This document shows, one piece after another, positions 1-12,916 of a stretch of 44,576 nucleotides of DNA (its first letter is position 1; each line of letters opens with the position of its first letter). Origin of the DNA: Mucidula mucida (taxonomy: Eukaryota; Basidiomycota; Agaricomycetes; Agaricales; Physalacriaceae); contig JADNYV010000285.1 of assembly GCA_015501055.1 (NCBI GenBank), positions 1 to 44,576 on the forward strand, written 5' to 3'. The position numbers and the translations under genes are program-made. Below the pieces are notes generated by a model. That model did not search any database. It was not told the DNA's origin and saw only the letters and a list, made by a program, of their open reading frames with translations.

Positions 1-941
1 CACGCCGGCCGAACGATGGATGTCGCGTCTGCTCGTATTCCAATACCGGTAGAATATATAACGTGCTGACGATTGTCGTAAGCACTAGTCGGAGAATGCC
101 CATGCCTATCCAACTAGCCGTACACTGCCAGCCGCCCATACTCCATAGAACGGAGATATCGAGATGCGCGGGACAGTTGGCCGATGCGTGAGATATGTAC
201 GCGCAAGCGAACGAGAAATCCACGATGGCTGGGACAACTAGGAAAAGGACTGCAGTCGAGCGCAGACACCATTTGGCGATGAGAACAAGACGTAGGTGTG
301 GGAGTAAGAGGAGATGAAAAATAGGTAAAGAAAGAATGAGCTGTAATGCCAATGGTAGAAAGGCGAGCGCGGACAACGTGCCCAAGGCCAAATTGGTTGT
401 GTCACGAGAAGATGAAGGAGAGGAGGACATGTAGGAGATGAAGTACCGCGCCGTCGTGTAGACTGTCCACAACGCTGCATTTACAATGAGTACAAATCGC
501 CGTCGAATGAATGAAACCCACCAAATACACCTTCACCGGCTCGCTTCGCAACCTTGGCCACCCTCAACCGAAGTCTCACTCTCTTTACCCTCTGATTTTT
601 GAGTGCTCGTCCTCCTTCATAGCTGGCATTGGTGCCCTCGGCAGAGCCAATGTAGGTCGCACCCTCGGCGTCGTCGACATCTGTCTCGTCCTGTCGATGC
701 AGAAGAGGCTGGCACCGGTTTCACTGATGTACGAGTAAGCCCGTCCATGCTGGACCGCAGAGCCGAATGACGGTTGAGACGAAGTCGAGGGTTGTGGTCC
801 ATGGGAGGGTAAGGGTATATGCTTGAACGACTCTGGTGATAGAGATTTTGCGGAGCGCGAGGAACGTGGAGAACGGGGCGGGTTCGGGAGCGGCGGCGGC
901 TCAGGACTGAATAGTGCATTATGGATGTAGAGTGCCGCCAT
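1..941 (-). CDS. Multi-pass membrane protein, 3' end outside window
   Basis: Two exons can be joined. Exon 1 is 589-941, starting at the ATG ending at 941. A 58-nt GT-AG intron follows (531-588), then exon 2 runs from 530 off the left edge. About 294 residues are visible. The first ~115 residues are rich in Pro, Ser and Arg and look disordered. After the splice come at least three hydrophobic helices, including stretches around LALGTLSALAFLPLALQL and TAVLFLVVPAIVDFSFACAY, separated by short polar loops. I do not recognise the family. The topology suggests a fungal polytopic membrane protein with a long cytosolic N-terminal tail. The intron restores one open frame across both hydrophobic blocks, which is the main support for the model. 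Confidence 0.6.
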
Positions 942-2582
942 GCATTATACGGCTGCGTTGGGAGGATGAAATATTGCGCGATGAAGGTGTGCAGTATGGT
1001 CGTGTGGGCGTAGGCTGTGTGGAGATATCGTCCGGGGATAGAGCGGTCTGTGTATCTGGCACTCGGAGACCGGTACGTATTCGCAACGCAATTCGTTATT
1101 GACAGACGTCTTGTGTGGCGCTAATAAGCGTTGGTCGTAACGAATTGTGAGGCGTGGGTCGCAGTACTAATCAGCCTATCTCGTGAGGTGCCGTAAGGAA
1201 ATCTGGACAAAGGCAGTCCGCCATCATCAGTCTTTGTATTCGCATGGATTACGCACCAACCGTCGTAAAAGAATCCAAAGCCGAAAGAATCCTGATGGGA
1301 GCTGATAGAGCCAGGTCGGGATACGGTGAAAAACGTCTTGGTCTGTTGCCAAGATGGTCGTGTTTCAAATCGAAACGGGCCGCGTCAACGACACGTGATC
1401 CCTGAGCAACCTTTAGTTGCCGGACAGCCGGTAATCAAGGAGCATTATCTTCGCTTTCACGCCTTCGTCTTTGTCTGCATCTATCGGCGCACGGTTCACT
1501 GTGCCTTTAATACAATCCCGACCTCATCCCACTCCGTCAAACACAAAAGCTATGTCTCAGGCCCAGATCGCAAACGCCACATTTATTACCAGTGATCCGA
1601 CCCCTGTATAACCACGCCGCGGCACGGAAAACTCTTGATCGCGCTACAAGTTTGTATCTAGCAAGACTAGGAATATTTCTTTCTCATACAACATGACTGC
1701 AGTATCCTTGAGCCTTGAGAGACTTACATATCCCGCAAGCTTCTGCAATGTGTAATGCCTTGACCGTTTTCGCGGCCTACCGAATTCGAGAAATAGTATA
1801 GTCAACGTTGAGCAAGAGCGTACATGAATATAATTCGCCTTCATATTCTGCGCGACCCAGGACCACGGTGTACTTTGGTCGTCTTCGGATAGAGATCGGA
1901 ATCGTATACGGTCAATGCCCTTGTGGTAATGGCCTGCCGTCGCAAGATATCGTAGATGTAATGATCAGTAAGCTCTATCTAATAAGCTCCTGGATCGCGG
2001 CTGGAGACCATGGTCCTGGAGATAACGATCTGTCCGAGAGAGGTGATGCATTCGGAGGTGAAGTAACCCTAACCCTTCGTAGACATCGTCTTCCGTGTCG
2101 GAATCAAATGACTTGGACCTAAGATGAGGTCGGACGCCTTTCTCGAGGAGCCTGACATGTACATCAAATCAGCAACGAACGAGGGAACAAGCACGACGAG
2201 GACGTTCGGGCCAGTACCACTCAGTAAGCGATTGCTTCTTCGCGTCATCATACTCGTCTTGGCGGTCCCCGTTTTACTAGGATTCCCAGATCTTGAAGGT
2301 TGCTGCGAACGACGAGCCAAGGATGACAACAAGTTAGACGAAAGCCCGGGCGGTCGCGTGCCTGTTTTCTGGGGGTCGTCCCCACATCAAAGTGATGACA
2401 TTGTGCAACAGAAGATGCGTCGCCTTAACATCTATACCTTTCTTCGTCTGGAAATAAAACTATTTTTGTTAGACGGCGCACATTCATATCATCATTCGCG
2501 ACTTCAAGTCATCGACGTACGCCATATTATCCATTCAATAACAAACTTACTATATCGACAAAACTGCGTTGAAATTAACCCG
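942..2582. other. No convincing gene
   Basis: Only short open frames with no recognisable domain and no consistent splice chain were found. A minus-strand stretch around 2070-2340 contains an acidic Ser/Asp run (DSDTEDD) after a possible acceptor, but it could not be extended into a gene. Confidence 0.4.
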
Positions 2583-3320
2583 TCATACCCTAGGATCAAA
2601 CGCCCGCACAGAGGAAGCTGCCAGATCACGAAGACGTGACTCTAACGCTGTGTACATTGCTACCGGTGCAGTCGGAAATGCCACACCAGTTTTGGCGCGC
2701 CACGGCCATAGATCAAGCACACCTTTCTCTCTGTATAGAACCTGCCATATCGTTTTGAGAGTGCGGGTAGAATTGAAAAAGATGCGTACCCATTTGCCAA
2801 AGCCATCGAGCGGCATCTCCTGTAGAATCCTCGACGGCGATTGCGAGATGGTATGGATTGCGAGGCGATCAATCCGCCCTCATCACCAAAATATCGATAT
2901 GCGTAGCCAAGAACAGCGGCGGGGTCTTTTGAACACTCATTCTGTTTCCTAGTTAACGATGCGGCGTCGTGTGAGAGAAGATCAATGTGCTTACTCCATT
3001 CGAATGTCGCAAACCGCCATGCAGCAGCGATCTGATATTTATGTGATGCATAAGCCACCTGCCTGAGGAGCTCGAACGAAACGTGCGCTAGACCAGGCAA
3101 AGGCGCTTCCGGATAGATAAACTTGAACAAGACGGCTAGCACATCGAGTGTTCGTCGAAGGACGCAGGGTCTTACTGTCTGCCATATGGTCAAAGGGGAA
3201 TGCGAGCGTGTGTGTTTTGAGATTGGCGCTATGGAGGCTGAAGACGACGTCGTCTGATGAGCAGACCAGGACATCAGCGTCAGACGCGCAGTCTACAAAG
3301 AAGTATGAGCGACGCGACTT
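2583..3320 (-). pseudogene. Decayed BTB/POZ-domain protein gene
   Basis: Reading leftwards, three blocks resemble the BTB proteins common in mushrooms. Block 1 (about 3280-3180) reads ADVLVCSSDDVVFSLHSANL, the usual BTB entry. Block 2 (about 3150-2880) carries TLDVLAVLFKFIYPEAPLP and later AAVLGYAYRYFGDEG, matching the BTB core and the following helices. Block 3 (about 2875-2583) carries DGFGKWVRIFF and the tail. Blocks 1 and 3 are in one frame and block 2 in another. A plausible 53-nt intron (GTAAG to CAG) inside block 2 does not repair the phase. I therefore read this as a frameshifted relic, though unsolved introns could explain part of it. These proteins are thought to act as protein-protein adaptors; the specific role is unknown. 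Confidence 0.5.
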
Positions 3321-6300
3321 GATTGTAAAGGTTAAAGCACCAACATTCGGGGTGGATTGTTCGAGGGACTACATCCATCGTGGTCGAGAAGAAAGGAACG
3401 CGGTGGGAAGTATCAAAAGACTCACGGGATGCCGAAGTCGGCATCGGCATTGATTGGGTATCTGCGTCTACTTTCACTCCGTAACGTATAGCGAGAGATT
3501 GATCCACCTTCAGCCTCCCAATGCTAGTACGCGCGAACTCGTTTCGTATGCCCATTGTCGATCCAACGTTCGGCCATGGAATCAAGTGCGTTATTCGCTC
3601 ATGTTCGGTACTAGTATCAAGTTGAGATCGGCTTGCGAGTAATGTCACTGCTTACCCGGTAGAATCGCGGGGGATCAGCGCCAGGTACCTGTCCATCGTA
3701 ACTTGTCCTATGGTCCCTAGCATATCTTATCCGCACACCCATCGTGATGTCGCGCGAGATTTACTATGAGCCCGAATCCATTGGGTAGAAGACAAGACGA
3801 GATCTCTTGTGCTGACGCACACATCACTTAAACACTTTGGCATTGGATGACATAAAAACCTCTCCACGACAGAGGTCTGTAAACAGTCGGTTAACGGCGC
3901 ACAACGAAGGATTCTATCACTGACATACTTGATTTATCGCTGACAACGGAATTAAAGATAGGTCTACGGGAGATATACGTGAGTTAAAAGCGTTGCAGCG
4001 TCTCTGAGATTCAGGCGTGATCAGTTCCTCGCACAGTCCATGCTAACCGAGCGCGCGTACAGAAAATATGGATCAACGAGGGTCCCGACGAGGGATCGAG
4101 CACATGAAGGAACAGTGTTGCGATGAGACGCCAGATGACTTTGTGAAAAGACCCATCCCAGACGATCCCGCAAGACAGCCAAGAAGACTCGGGATCAAGT
4201 CGCACGCGAGGACAAGGCTTTGATTCTTAGCTTCGACAGCAAACCACAAGCTGTGGTCACAGTGGAGGAAATGAACAGAGGTATAGAAGGGAGTCGTGCC
4301 AGGTGGGATGGGCACGTTAAAGGAAGCCAGAGATGTCAGGAAGTTCATTTTGCAAGAATGGTTCAATTCCTCGAAATGTCGAGAGATTGCATGATACGAG
4401 GCCGTAAAGTGGCGACTACGAGTGGCCTGGAGGAAATGTCGAGGATAGAGAGGTCTTCCCTAGAAGAGAATTGAAAGAATGAATAGAACGATCGTTCCGT
4501 CAACAGCGACGAAAGATACTCGCGTGCGCACATGGTGTTCAGAAACAATTATACATCTCGCGCCGATTGACGGGGCGTACTGAAAAGCGATACTGTCGCG
4601 CCAATATGACATCCGGCAGTTGAGACGTCGATGGTGAGGCTTCTCAACAGGGACAGGAGATAGATGCGCCGCAAACGTGTGAAAATACGCACTGCTAGTA
4701 TCGCCGAACTTGACTGGTAGTTACAATGTTACAATATTGATTCCGCCTACACTAAATAAATAGCTAAGGTACTAGTACCCCGACGGACCGTGTATAGTGA
4801 AGAATGATAAGTAAATTGGATTACTGTAGCGGCCTTCTGGCTTGCGATCTTTTTCTGAAGATGGAGGACTATCGTAGGTTCGGTTATGGACAATTCATTA
4901 TTCGTGCGTCGGCTCGCCGTTGTGGTAGACATAGACCAGTTCCGGGATGGTAGTTGTGATTGAGCAAGCAGATTCGGATTCCGCCGGCGCTATCCGAAAA
5001 TGCCGACTATTTGATCTCCGATTAGAAACGCTTCAGCTCTCCAAACATCGACGTCGTATCTGTCGTGGATTCTCTCAACGGTCCGATACCCCTAAATCCG
5101 ACTCATTCATCAAAGCTCACTAGGTTCTCTGCTATAGCATGGTGCTATAAAAAGGCGCGTGGTCAAAGACTTCAAAGGAACGCGATGTACACACTTTCAT
5201 ATTCTGGTCTCTATCTGCCCTTTGTTCTCTGCTCTCGCCTTGAATACTCTGACTGCTCGGTATGAAACAGTGGCACACGGCTTCCCATCCACCTAGGAGC
5301 GGTCCTAAAAAAACCATGATTCCGAATCAAGTGGACACACATTCGACCCCGGGCCTTAACATTGGCTAAAGTTCGCCCCCGTGGCCCTCTTCACTCGCGG
5401 TCCCTACAATATATACCCAGAATCCTTGGTCCAATGTCATATTACTTTCCCCATATCTTCACCCTCGTCGATAATAGAGTATTCCTCGCCGCGAAGGTTG
5501 CGAAGTCATGGGCTAAACTTCCTATCATCACGTCGCATCTCCTCCACACATCTACGACCGGAAAACCATATCATTCATCGACTCGTTTGAATGCTCTGCA
5601 CCGCGCCTGCGTTTTATCCTCATCGCACGTCTCCTTGCTAAGCGCGCCGGCCAAATTCGCCCGCCATACCTGCCGCCTCGTCTGACTGGCGCGAAGGACG
5701 TGATGTCCACGAAGCCATGCTTCACCAGGATAAACCACCTCCGTGCCTCAAGGTTCCACATGATCCTCATGTGACGATTATCCCTCCGAATTAGCGCCGG
5801 GATGATTTGCAGCTACCGAGTATTTACGCAAGCCTCTTTGACCCTCGGCGCTCTGACCACGTCGTTTTGGAGTCTCCATCAGGACCCATTCAACGATTGA
5901 TATCATGTATTGTATGGTTATCTACCGCCGATTTCCAAGTTGTTGACGAAAGCTTCAGCATTTTATCCGGTCAACAGTTAACAAGGCTCCTCCGATCCTT
6001 CTCCTCGTCGGCTCACATATCTATGTATGTCTTACCCCCATGGCCTATCCGTTCACTAAGCTTAGTTCATGTACGTAAGCATCTGCCTGTTGAATACTTC
6101 GTATGTATCTCTATTAACCATGTCGCTATTCGTCCCCACTCTGATTCCACTACTCGTCGTGCCAACTTCGGTAAGATGTATCTGTCGTTGATCCCACGGC
6201 CTGCGCTGTCGGATAGGACTGAGTCACATCTGTTGCTTCTGTCCCCCAACATTAAGGTTCGTCGTCGCATTGTATCCAACTCATATCATCTCGCTAAAGC

Positions 6301-7926
6301 GCAATACAATCCACAGCGCCTTTGCCGTAGGCTTGTTCCCGTTTACGTTGAGTAAGTCCTGGGCTACCATAGCTGCTGCATCTATTCAAGATACAATCTT
6401 CGGAACTGTTCTCCAGCCAGTTCCTACAGCCTGCCGATACGTATGTCTGGCGTCGTGGAGTGTACTTTATGTGATTGTTCCAACGCCACGTATTCGCTTT
6501 ATTGGCGGATCTGAACAGGATGACATCTCTTCATCTGGCTGGAGCTCGCCTTGAGGGCCGGGAATGTATTGTTCATGGGTCTGGGCCACGACCACGGGAT
6601 GATGGATCGCCTAACGCCGAGGTACGCTTCCGGACCGTGTGCTGTCTTCATTTCCGTCTCGTCAATGAAATATCACTTACTTGCTTTAACAGACTAGCTG
6701 TTTATGTCCTGGACCGTGGACGTCTATCCGCGACATATGAGGCATTCGTCATCGATTGAGCTTACGCTCCTCAGGCTGCAGGTAATCAGAGTTCAAGCAT
6801 CTTTATCATCTTCCGCGTATTTTGGCGGGATCTTACAGGTCAGTTTTTCGATTTGTACAACTCTATTACCAGTACCAGTACCCCCGACATCACCAGCGCA
6901 TGCCAGAACCATTGATATCTCATCTCAAAACTCACTTCCACCGCATGCGTAGATCTCGGACCTTGACAGAGCGATATATAGGACAGCGGATCTTTCATGG
7001 AGGGTACTGTAAGTATGTCATCGATGAAGAAGTCCGTGACTCCACCGCAAATCACGTCTCGAGTCACCGTCGTCCCTCTATGATGCACCGCCTATATCGG
7101 AACTGGATCAGTTCAGGGCTCGAGCGAGCCTTCACAAACGAACGACTTGGGAAAGAACATGCACCAGTACGAGACCGTAAACGCCGTCGTCTTGGATCCC
7201 ACCATCGTGCATGAAAATAGGCTTTCCTTGCGCTCAAACTCCTTCCGGGTTAGAATTTGGGGTGGGATGGTTACGCTGAGCTTGTCAAGTGCTGGGATCA
7301 TGCAGGTTCTTAACTATAGTTAGTGCATGGCTATTAGGTAGGAGTTGTCGTAAAAAAGCTTGAATAGTAAGCCGGTACAGCTTTTCCGTGAGATTTTTCA
7401 CAGCGGAACGAGCCGTGAATGAATTCTAATTCGCACTATGGACATCATTTGATGGCAACGAACATTGAACCTTGGACAAAAGCACGATGTGGCGATGCTG
7501 TGATGCGTTGTGAAGGAGAAAGAAGGCTGAGAAGCTTCGGGTACTATGCTCGCTGAGAGACCGGTGTGGCGTAATAGCCGTGAGGAACAGAAGGAGCATG
7601 AGATTTGCCTGTATCAGAAGCGAAGACTGTTGAGGAAGATGTCCATTTACCTACATTAGCCGTAAATGGGACAGAAGTCGCAAGTGACACGAAGCAGACG
7701 GCGACCACGTCCCCACCTAGTAGCTCCATTACAGCACTCGCGGCCCATAGCCCGCCTACACACGAAGGCATCTGGTGAGACCCTGAAAGGATCATCCATA
7801 TCCGGCACGGAGTCTGAGCGAACCTGGGAGTTACGTAAGGGGTATCCAAGATCCAAATCCTCGATCAGTCGTCCTTAAAAGTGCGCTACCATCTACGCAT
7901 GCCAAGTTCCCTCGCTGCCAACCCCC
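3321..7926. other. Long stretch without a solved gene
   Basis: No complete gene was found. On + at 5700-7000 there are coding-like patches flanked by good splice sites, for example hydrophobic runs near 6130-6170 and 6310-6420 and a polar block at 6490-6640. They faintly recall a seven-helix protein of the DUF6534 kind but do not assemble into one frame. The remainder (3.3-5.3 kb and 7.2-7.9 kb) shows nothing I can support. Confidence 0.35.
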
Positions 7927-8712
7927 ATGTCGTCGTCCAGCTCTGCTTTCCACCTGCGTCCCGTCGCCATCGACCGCTCGCCTTCCTCGTCGCCTACCGA
8001 GCCTAGCCGGCCGAGCGGACCTTTGCTTCCGTCCCCTGCAGAATCTGCCTCCGTCCATTTTGGACACCGATCGCGTATGGGCACTGCTCGTCCCATGTCT
8101 CCCAGCCAATTAAGGGGTTGGTATACAACTTTTCTTTGATTGTTTTTCTCTAACACTTGCGCCACAGAGTTAGACCTTACCCACGACCCCGATTCGAGCT
8201 CGCACCCGCGTAAATACCCAACGCCTCCCACTGGACACGATCTCATGGCGATGTTCCCTCCTGCACCGCCGTCCATCTTCCCTGCTCGTGGACAGAATAC
8301 TAGTGGCTATTTTCAGCGTCAGGAGCGCGCCTTCTTTGCCCAGGCTGGCAAGGAGATCGTACGTGTCCGCGTCGAGGTTGATCTCCCGCACGGCAGCGGG
8401 AGTCCGCACGACGATAAGCCGCGCCACCCTATGGATCCTGGGCCGCGCTCCTGGGCTCCCTCACCCGCACATTCCCACTCCCATCCGCCACAGCCTCCTC
8501 CGCCTGGGCGACGCAATGGGCCGGTGCCAGTGAACCCGTCGCCGTTGTTCCCACACCCAATGCCGAGTAAACACGATCCCAGTCCACCTGCTCAGAAGAT
8601 GGACTATGACAATGACAGCGCGGACGCCGACGAGGCGTGGAAGCGTCCTATGCCGTTCAACGAGCGCAGACGGGCTGGGAAACACACTCGGCGTGTCATC
8701 GTGCGCAACTGA
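7927..8712 (+). CDS. Proline-rich hypothetical protein, 244 aa
   Basis: Exon 1 is 7927-8116 and exon 2 is 8168-8712, with a 51-nt GT-AG intron that keeps frame; total 735 nt. The N-terminal 75 residues are Ser/Pro-rich. The centre (about residues 85-135) is the only part that looks folded: TGHDLMAMFPP, then GYFQRQERAFFAQAGKE and IVRVRVEVDLP. After that comes a Pro/His-rich linker with a PPQPPPP run, an acidic DYDNDSADADE patch, and a basic tail (NERRRAGKHTRRVIVRN) that could be a nuclear localisation signal. There are no membrane segments and no signal peptide. The family is not recognised. The core pattern plus disordered flanks suggests a fungal regulatory or adaptor protein. Confidence 0.7.
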
Positions 8713-10765
8713 TCATCACAAAGGGCGGGAGCGAGCCCATCAAGTCCATCCGTCCATCATCGTCATATCATTTCGGTGTTTTTGGTGGGACTCGTCCGTA
8801 TAATTCTTTTGCATCTTTTTCTTGCGCCGCGTTCCATGCAGCACGCTTCTCCGCCAAGTATTGACCACCCTGTGTATATTGTTCTTGCTACTTTATCGTT
8901 CGAGTAATAATCCGTCGTCGCCGTAACAATCATCTGTATACGTATACCCGCACCATGCATATAGTTACTTTTTTCATCTAGGCAGACCCCAGTCAGTGAG
9001 TTCCCATCAGAATCATAAGTGTCCCTCCGATCGCACATTTTCTCCGCGAGATCATGATCGAAGGATTTCTGGACAAGGAGACCCGAGAGAGAAAGAGATG
9101 GCGGAAAGGGCCGAAGATCGCAATCGTGGGGATGGAGGCATGCATCGATTTGCTTCCGGTTCCTGGGAAGGAAGGAGAGTGTACTCTAGTGTCGAGAATG
9201 AAAAGCGGGAGTTTGCTACTGCTTAATGTAAAATGTATAGGGAGGGATTCCATTCCATCTTGCTCCTGTCGCGTCGGGAGGTCTGGAATGTTCCTGCACT
9301 CCGTGAATCGTGGCACTTGGTGTTACTCGTTGACGAGCACGGACAGTTGAGCTGCCGTTGTTCCGACAACATATACAAGTCGGGCTAATGTTCAGACATG
9401 TCCGGTTTAATATTAATACGTCTACGTAGAGTTTCATGTCGTCCAAGTGTGAATCTCATCATTCATGGCACTTGTACCCTCTCCACATCACCTTGCGGTA
9501 CTGATAAGGTGGTAGGCAGCCGAAATGCCATTAGTATTACGGAACAGCGGCATCAAGCAAGCGACCACGTCTCTGATAAAGGCTGTACAATCGAATCTCG
9601 CGTACCAGATATGGACCCGGGACGCTCGTAGCACTTGGACTGATCCTGTAGAACCCGTGTCCCCATGTCAATCACTCATTGCATTCCATCATCATGCCTA
9701 GTGGCGTTTTGGATCGTGATAGAGATCCCAATTTGTGTAATACCATGCAGTTGCCTACGCGACTCGCCAACGCTCGCGACCTGATCAGCGATATTTGCTT
9801 CATCGCGCCTTCTGTTCGAAACTTGTGATAGACATATAAAGATATGGGCGTTGTAATTGATGTCGCACGAGCGATAGCCCCGGGACGGGTCGATGACTGA
9901 TGTCAGTGCTATTGTCGACGAGTACACCTTCTAGTTTCGGGATTCGGGGGCGAGGAAAGAGGGTGGCGGTGGCATGGAAGCGGAGAAGGGAAACAGAGTT
10001 TGCGAGCACAAGTCGCCGGGGAAGGATGCTGAGCGAGGGAAAGGCTCGCGAAGAACAGTTACCCCATGGTATATAGAATGACGCGTACGTATGAGTGATT
10101 TTCCCGCGCAGCGGGAGCTTTACAGCCGTAATTGACCCAGGGGATTTAGTGTGCTCGAGTTACTACAGGGTGTTGTGTATCTGTGTAAGTATTCAAAAGA
10201 CTGCGACTTGGCAGGTCGCTTTGGGATCACATCGCGGGGAGGTGGGCTAGCTTGAATGATCCTGAGAGCTGATAGCAGGAACAAGTCGCGGCACCCTTCA
10301 CGATACGTACTACCTCGCGATAAAGGTGCCTAGGTGGAGCGCTAGATGCATGGACCAGCAACAGCATGACCATGAGAATCGAGGTTGTGGCGTGCGGCGC
10401 GCAGATCAGGATGAGAACTGACGTTTTCTGATTCACAAGATCGAGGCCCGGGAAGCATGAATGCGAAGACCGAGAAGGCATCCGAGTAGTAGTAAATTGT
10501 TCTCCATCCAGAGTATATACACGAGGGTACTGACAACGTCAAGAACCGACTTTTCGGAAGTTTCCTCGAAGCGTGGCGATTGCGAATAACAGAAATCCTC
10601 GGCAATCTAGTTGTTGACCGTCCATGGCTCCTCGGGCCGATGTAACCCATCACGTCGGTCACGAGCAGCGTGATGCAATCGCATCCGATTACGCCTCCAT
10701 CCGCCTCCACTGTTGCTCTTCTTCTGCTACTCCTTTTCACATACGCCCTATACTACTCCATTGCC
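8713..10765. other. No convincing gene
   Basis: Short frames only. On the minus strand at about 10330-10560 there are two hydrophobic runs in different frames (for example STLVYILWMENNLLLLGCLL) that may be a membrane-protein relic. No start, domain or splice chain could be established. Confidence 0.35.
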
Positions 10766-11992
10766 ATGGTACGCCACAGTTCTTTGATTGTTCTCAATGT
10801 AACTGACCGCGGAACGATATATAGTCTTCCAAGAAAGTATCAGATGCGGATATGTCGTCGTTCTGCAGCGTTACGGGGGCTTCGTGCGTGCCCGTCTTCC
10901 CGCCAATGTGGCGCACACGCTAATCCGCGCAGGCCAAAGGAAGCGAAAAAGTTCCTGGAGAAACATAAGCGGCTCGATGTGGCAGTCGACGCCTATTTCC
11001 ATGAATCAGCGGGGCGCCGGCAATCGGGAGGAGCTTCGTCGGCGAGCTCGAGCAAGCTCACCGCGCTGTTTGACAAGTACAAGGGTGCGATTCTCGTGTG
11101 GATATGTTGCGCGCAGAGGCTGATTATCTTGATAGAGTCGGATGGGGAGGACATTTCTATCGATGGGACGATCCTGCTGTGCCAGGACTTGGACGTGAAT
11201 CCGGAAGATGTTGTACTGCTCTGTGTCGCCTACGAGCTCAAGTCGAAACGCATGGGCACGTGGACGCGGAAAGAGTGGATAGATGGCTGGAAGGCGCTTG
11301 GGTACGTATATTCCTGCCATTCCTGCCCCTTTGTCGCCGCTTCGACATCCATTCTCCAACCTTGCCTACACGCTCTGACTCATCAATCAGCTGCGACACC
11401 ATACCCGCCATGAAAGCCCAGCTTCCCAAGTTACGAACGCGGCTCGCCTCTGATCCTTCATATTTCCGCCTGGTCTACAATCATACCTTTGATTTTGGGC
11501 GGTCTGAAGGCCAGCGCTCGTTAGGCATGTCCTCTTCTCATCGCGTCTGTATCGCATCGTTAACACCGTTGCAGCTATGGATAGCGCTATCGCTTTCTGG
11601 GGCCTCCTCTTACCGGTCGGGCTCATGGGCGGCGCCCTGTCCCATCGCATCACAAACGCAGATGGTGACGAGGTACCCATGGATGGCCAGGAGCCAGGTT
11701 GGAAGCCAGAGTATACGGACTGGTGGTTCGAGTTTATGCAGGAGAAGGGCGGTAAGGGCGTGAGCAAAGATACTTGGGCCATGGTTAGCTCCTTCATCTT
11801 CTCTCGTTTGGTCCTCGCTCATTTCATCTAGTTTTTGGACTTCCTGAGGAGTATGGACGCAAATTTTGAGCGATATGATCCAGAAGGTGAGCATACGTGC
11901 TGCTATGGGTTGATGTTACTGATACGAGTTTGATAGATTCATGGCCGTCGACAGTCGATGATTTTGTAGAGTACGTCAAGGGGCGTTTGTGA
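10766..11992 (+). CDS. DCN1: Dcn1-like cullin neddylation scaffold (E3 for NEDD8)
   Basis: Eight exons give 277 residues with no stop or frame break: 10766-10768, 10825-10883, 10933-11084, 11136-11301, 11391-11524, 11575-11783, 11832-11886 and 11937-11992. The first exon is just the ATG. Residues ~1-55 form a UBA-like region ending KRLDVAVDAYFHES. From ~70 on comes the PONY domain: ISIDGTILLCQDLDVNPED, VAYELKSKRMGTWTRKEW, FDFGRSEGQRSLAMDSAIAF, KGVSKDTWAMFLDFLRSMD and the terminal DSWPSTVDDFVEYVKGRL. In the known family this protein binds cullins and Ubc12 and speeds NEDD8 transfer to cullin-RING ligases. A fungal-type insert of ~25 residues (GALSHRITNADGDEV onward) sits before the last helices. 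The intron at 11525-11574 begins with GC rather than GT. Confidence 0.95.
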
Positions 11993-12067
11993 GCTATCTG
12001 AAAGTTTTGATTTTAATATCTTGTGACTGCCTTGATGTTGAGACATGTTTTGACGATGTACGTATAG

Positions 12068-12669
12068 CTCCAGCGCTCGGACTGATCCAAGTTCCTGTAA
12101 GTACTTGACTTTACCGTTTACGCGGCGTCTGCCATCGGTGGATTGTTGATGCTGTAGGCAGAGATCTGAACGTGAACGTAAGATTCAAACCGTTCTCTCG
12201 GTAATTAACTTCTCAATTCTAAGATTGCTATCTGGAGGTATCTTCAACACCGATGTTTCCGGTCTGCTTGTGGCGCTGACTTCGAACCCGCTGATGTGTG
12301 GGGAAAGACTATCCCATGGGACCTCAAAGAACAACTTGTGATCAGTGTTGCGGAAGAAATACCTCCCCGCAAGGCAGAACTAACGAAAGGTCATCGGTAT
12401 AAGTAGATTGTCCGACATGTAAGAACATTTAATCTTAGGACGAAGGGGCTCTTTAGGAGGCGCTTTCTTCTCGTATTCCCTCGAGGAAGGTATGTACATA
12501 GTCACTTGGTACTGCGAAAGGCAGAAGGTGCGAAAGAGATTGGTGTTGTGATTAGGCAGGCAAAGTGAGGTGGTCGGAGATGGAACGAATCTATGAAGAT
12601 CCCCTTCAACGTTACCAATACACGGGTCTCTGCGCAGAGTTCGAATCGTATGTCCAAGGAGATAGATAA
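12068..12669 (+). CDS. Small hypothetical protein downstream of DCN1 (start unresolved)
   Basis: Five exons in one consistent phase were found: 12068-12096, 12158-12177, 12224-12389, 12439-12489 and 12560-12669, ending TAA. The exon before 12068 is missing, because an in-frame stop precedes it and no ATG was found, so the N-terminus is open. About 125 residues are seen. Notable stretches are NIAIWRYLQHRCFRSACGADF, FEPADVWGKTIPWDLKEQL, a short GGAFFSYSLEEG and VRWSEMERIYEDPLQRYQYTG. The mix of charged helices and aromatic residues looks like a folded soluble protein. I do not recognise a domain. It starts only ~75 nt after the DCN1 stop, so the two genes are very close on the same strand. Confidence 0.5.
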
Positions 12670-12873
12670 TAGTTATGCCGGTACCGAGAGTCGTGAGGAG
12701 GCCTTCAATGATATCACCATAATACAGTTTCCTGTGGCAAGAGTAAATACTCTTAGGATCTTCAGAATACGGCTGGTTATCTCTTCCTTGACATCGAGCC
12801 TAATTTTCATAGCTACGACGAAGAGATTAGGGTTACATTCGTTCGCCCATGGATGGAAGAGGGAGAGTTTCCG

Positions 12874-12916
12874 TAACACGAACAAACACAAGCGCGTCTT
12901 ACCATTTACGATCATC
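12874..12916 (+). repeat. Conserved upstream block, copy 1 (before gene A1)
   Basis: It carries GAACAAACACAAGCGCGTCT followed by a CCATTTACGATCAT-like end. Near-identical blocks occur at 18569-18610 and, inverted, at 28321-28361. In each case the block lies about 280-410 bp before the start of a short gene of the A/B/C set. Whether it is regulatory or an old exon is not known. Confidence 0.6.

Noticed and set aside
2060..2077. Two telomere-like CCCTAA units
   Set aside because: Only two units and no subtelomeric context; expected by chance.
8170..8520. Long antisense open frames over the proline-rich gene
   Set aside because: Shadows caused by high GC and Pro/Arg codons on the coding strand.
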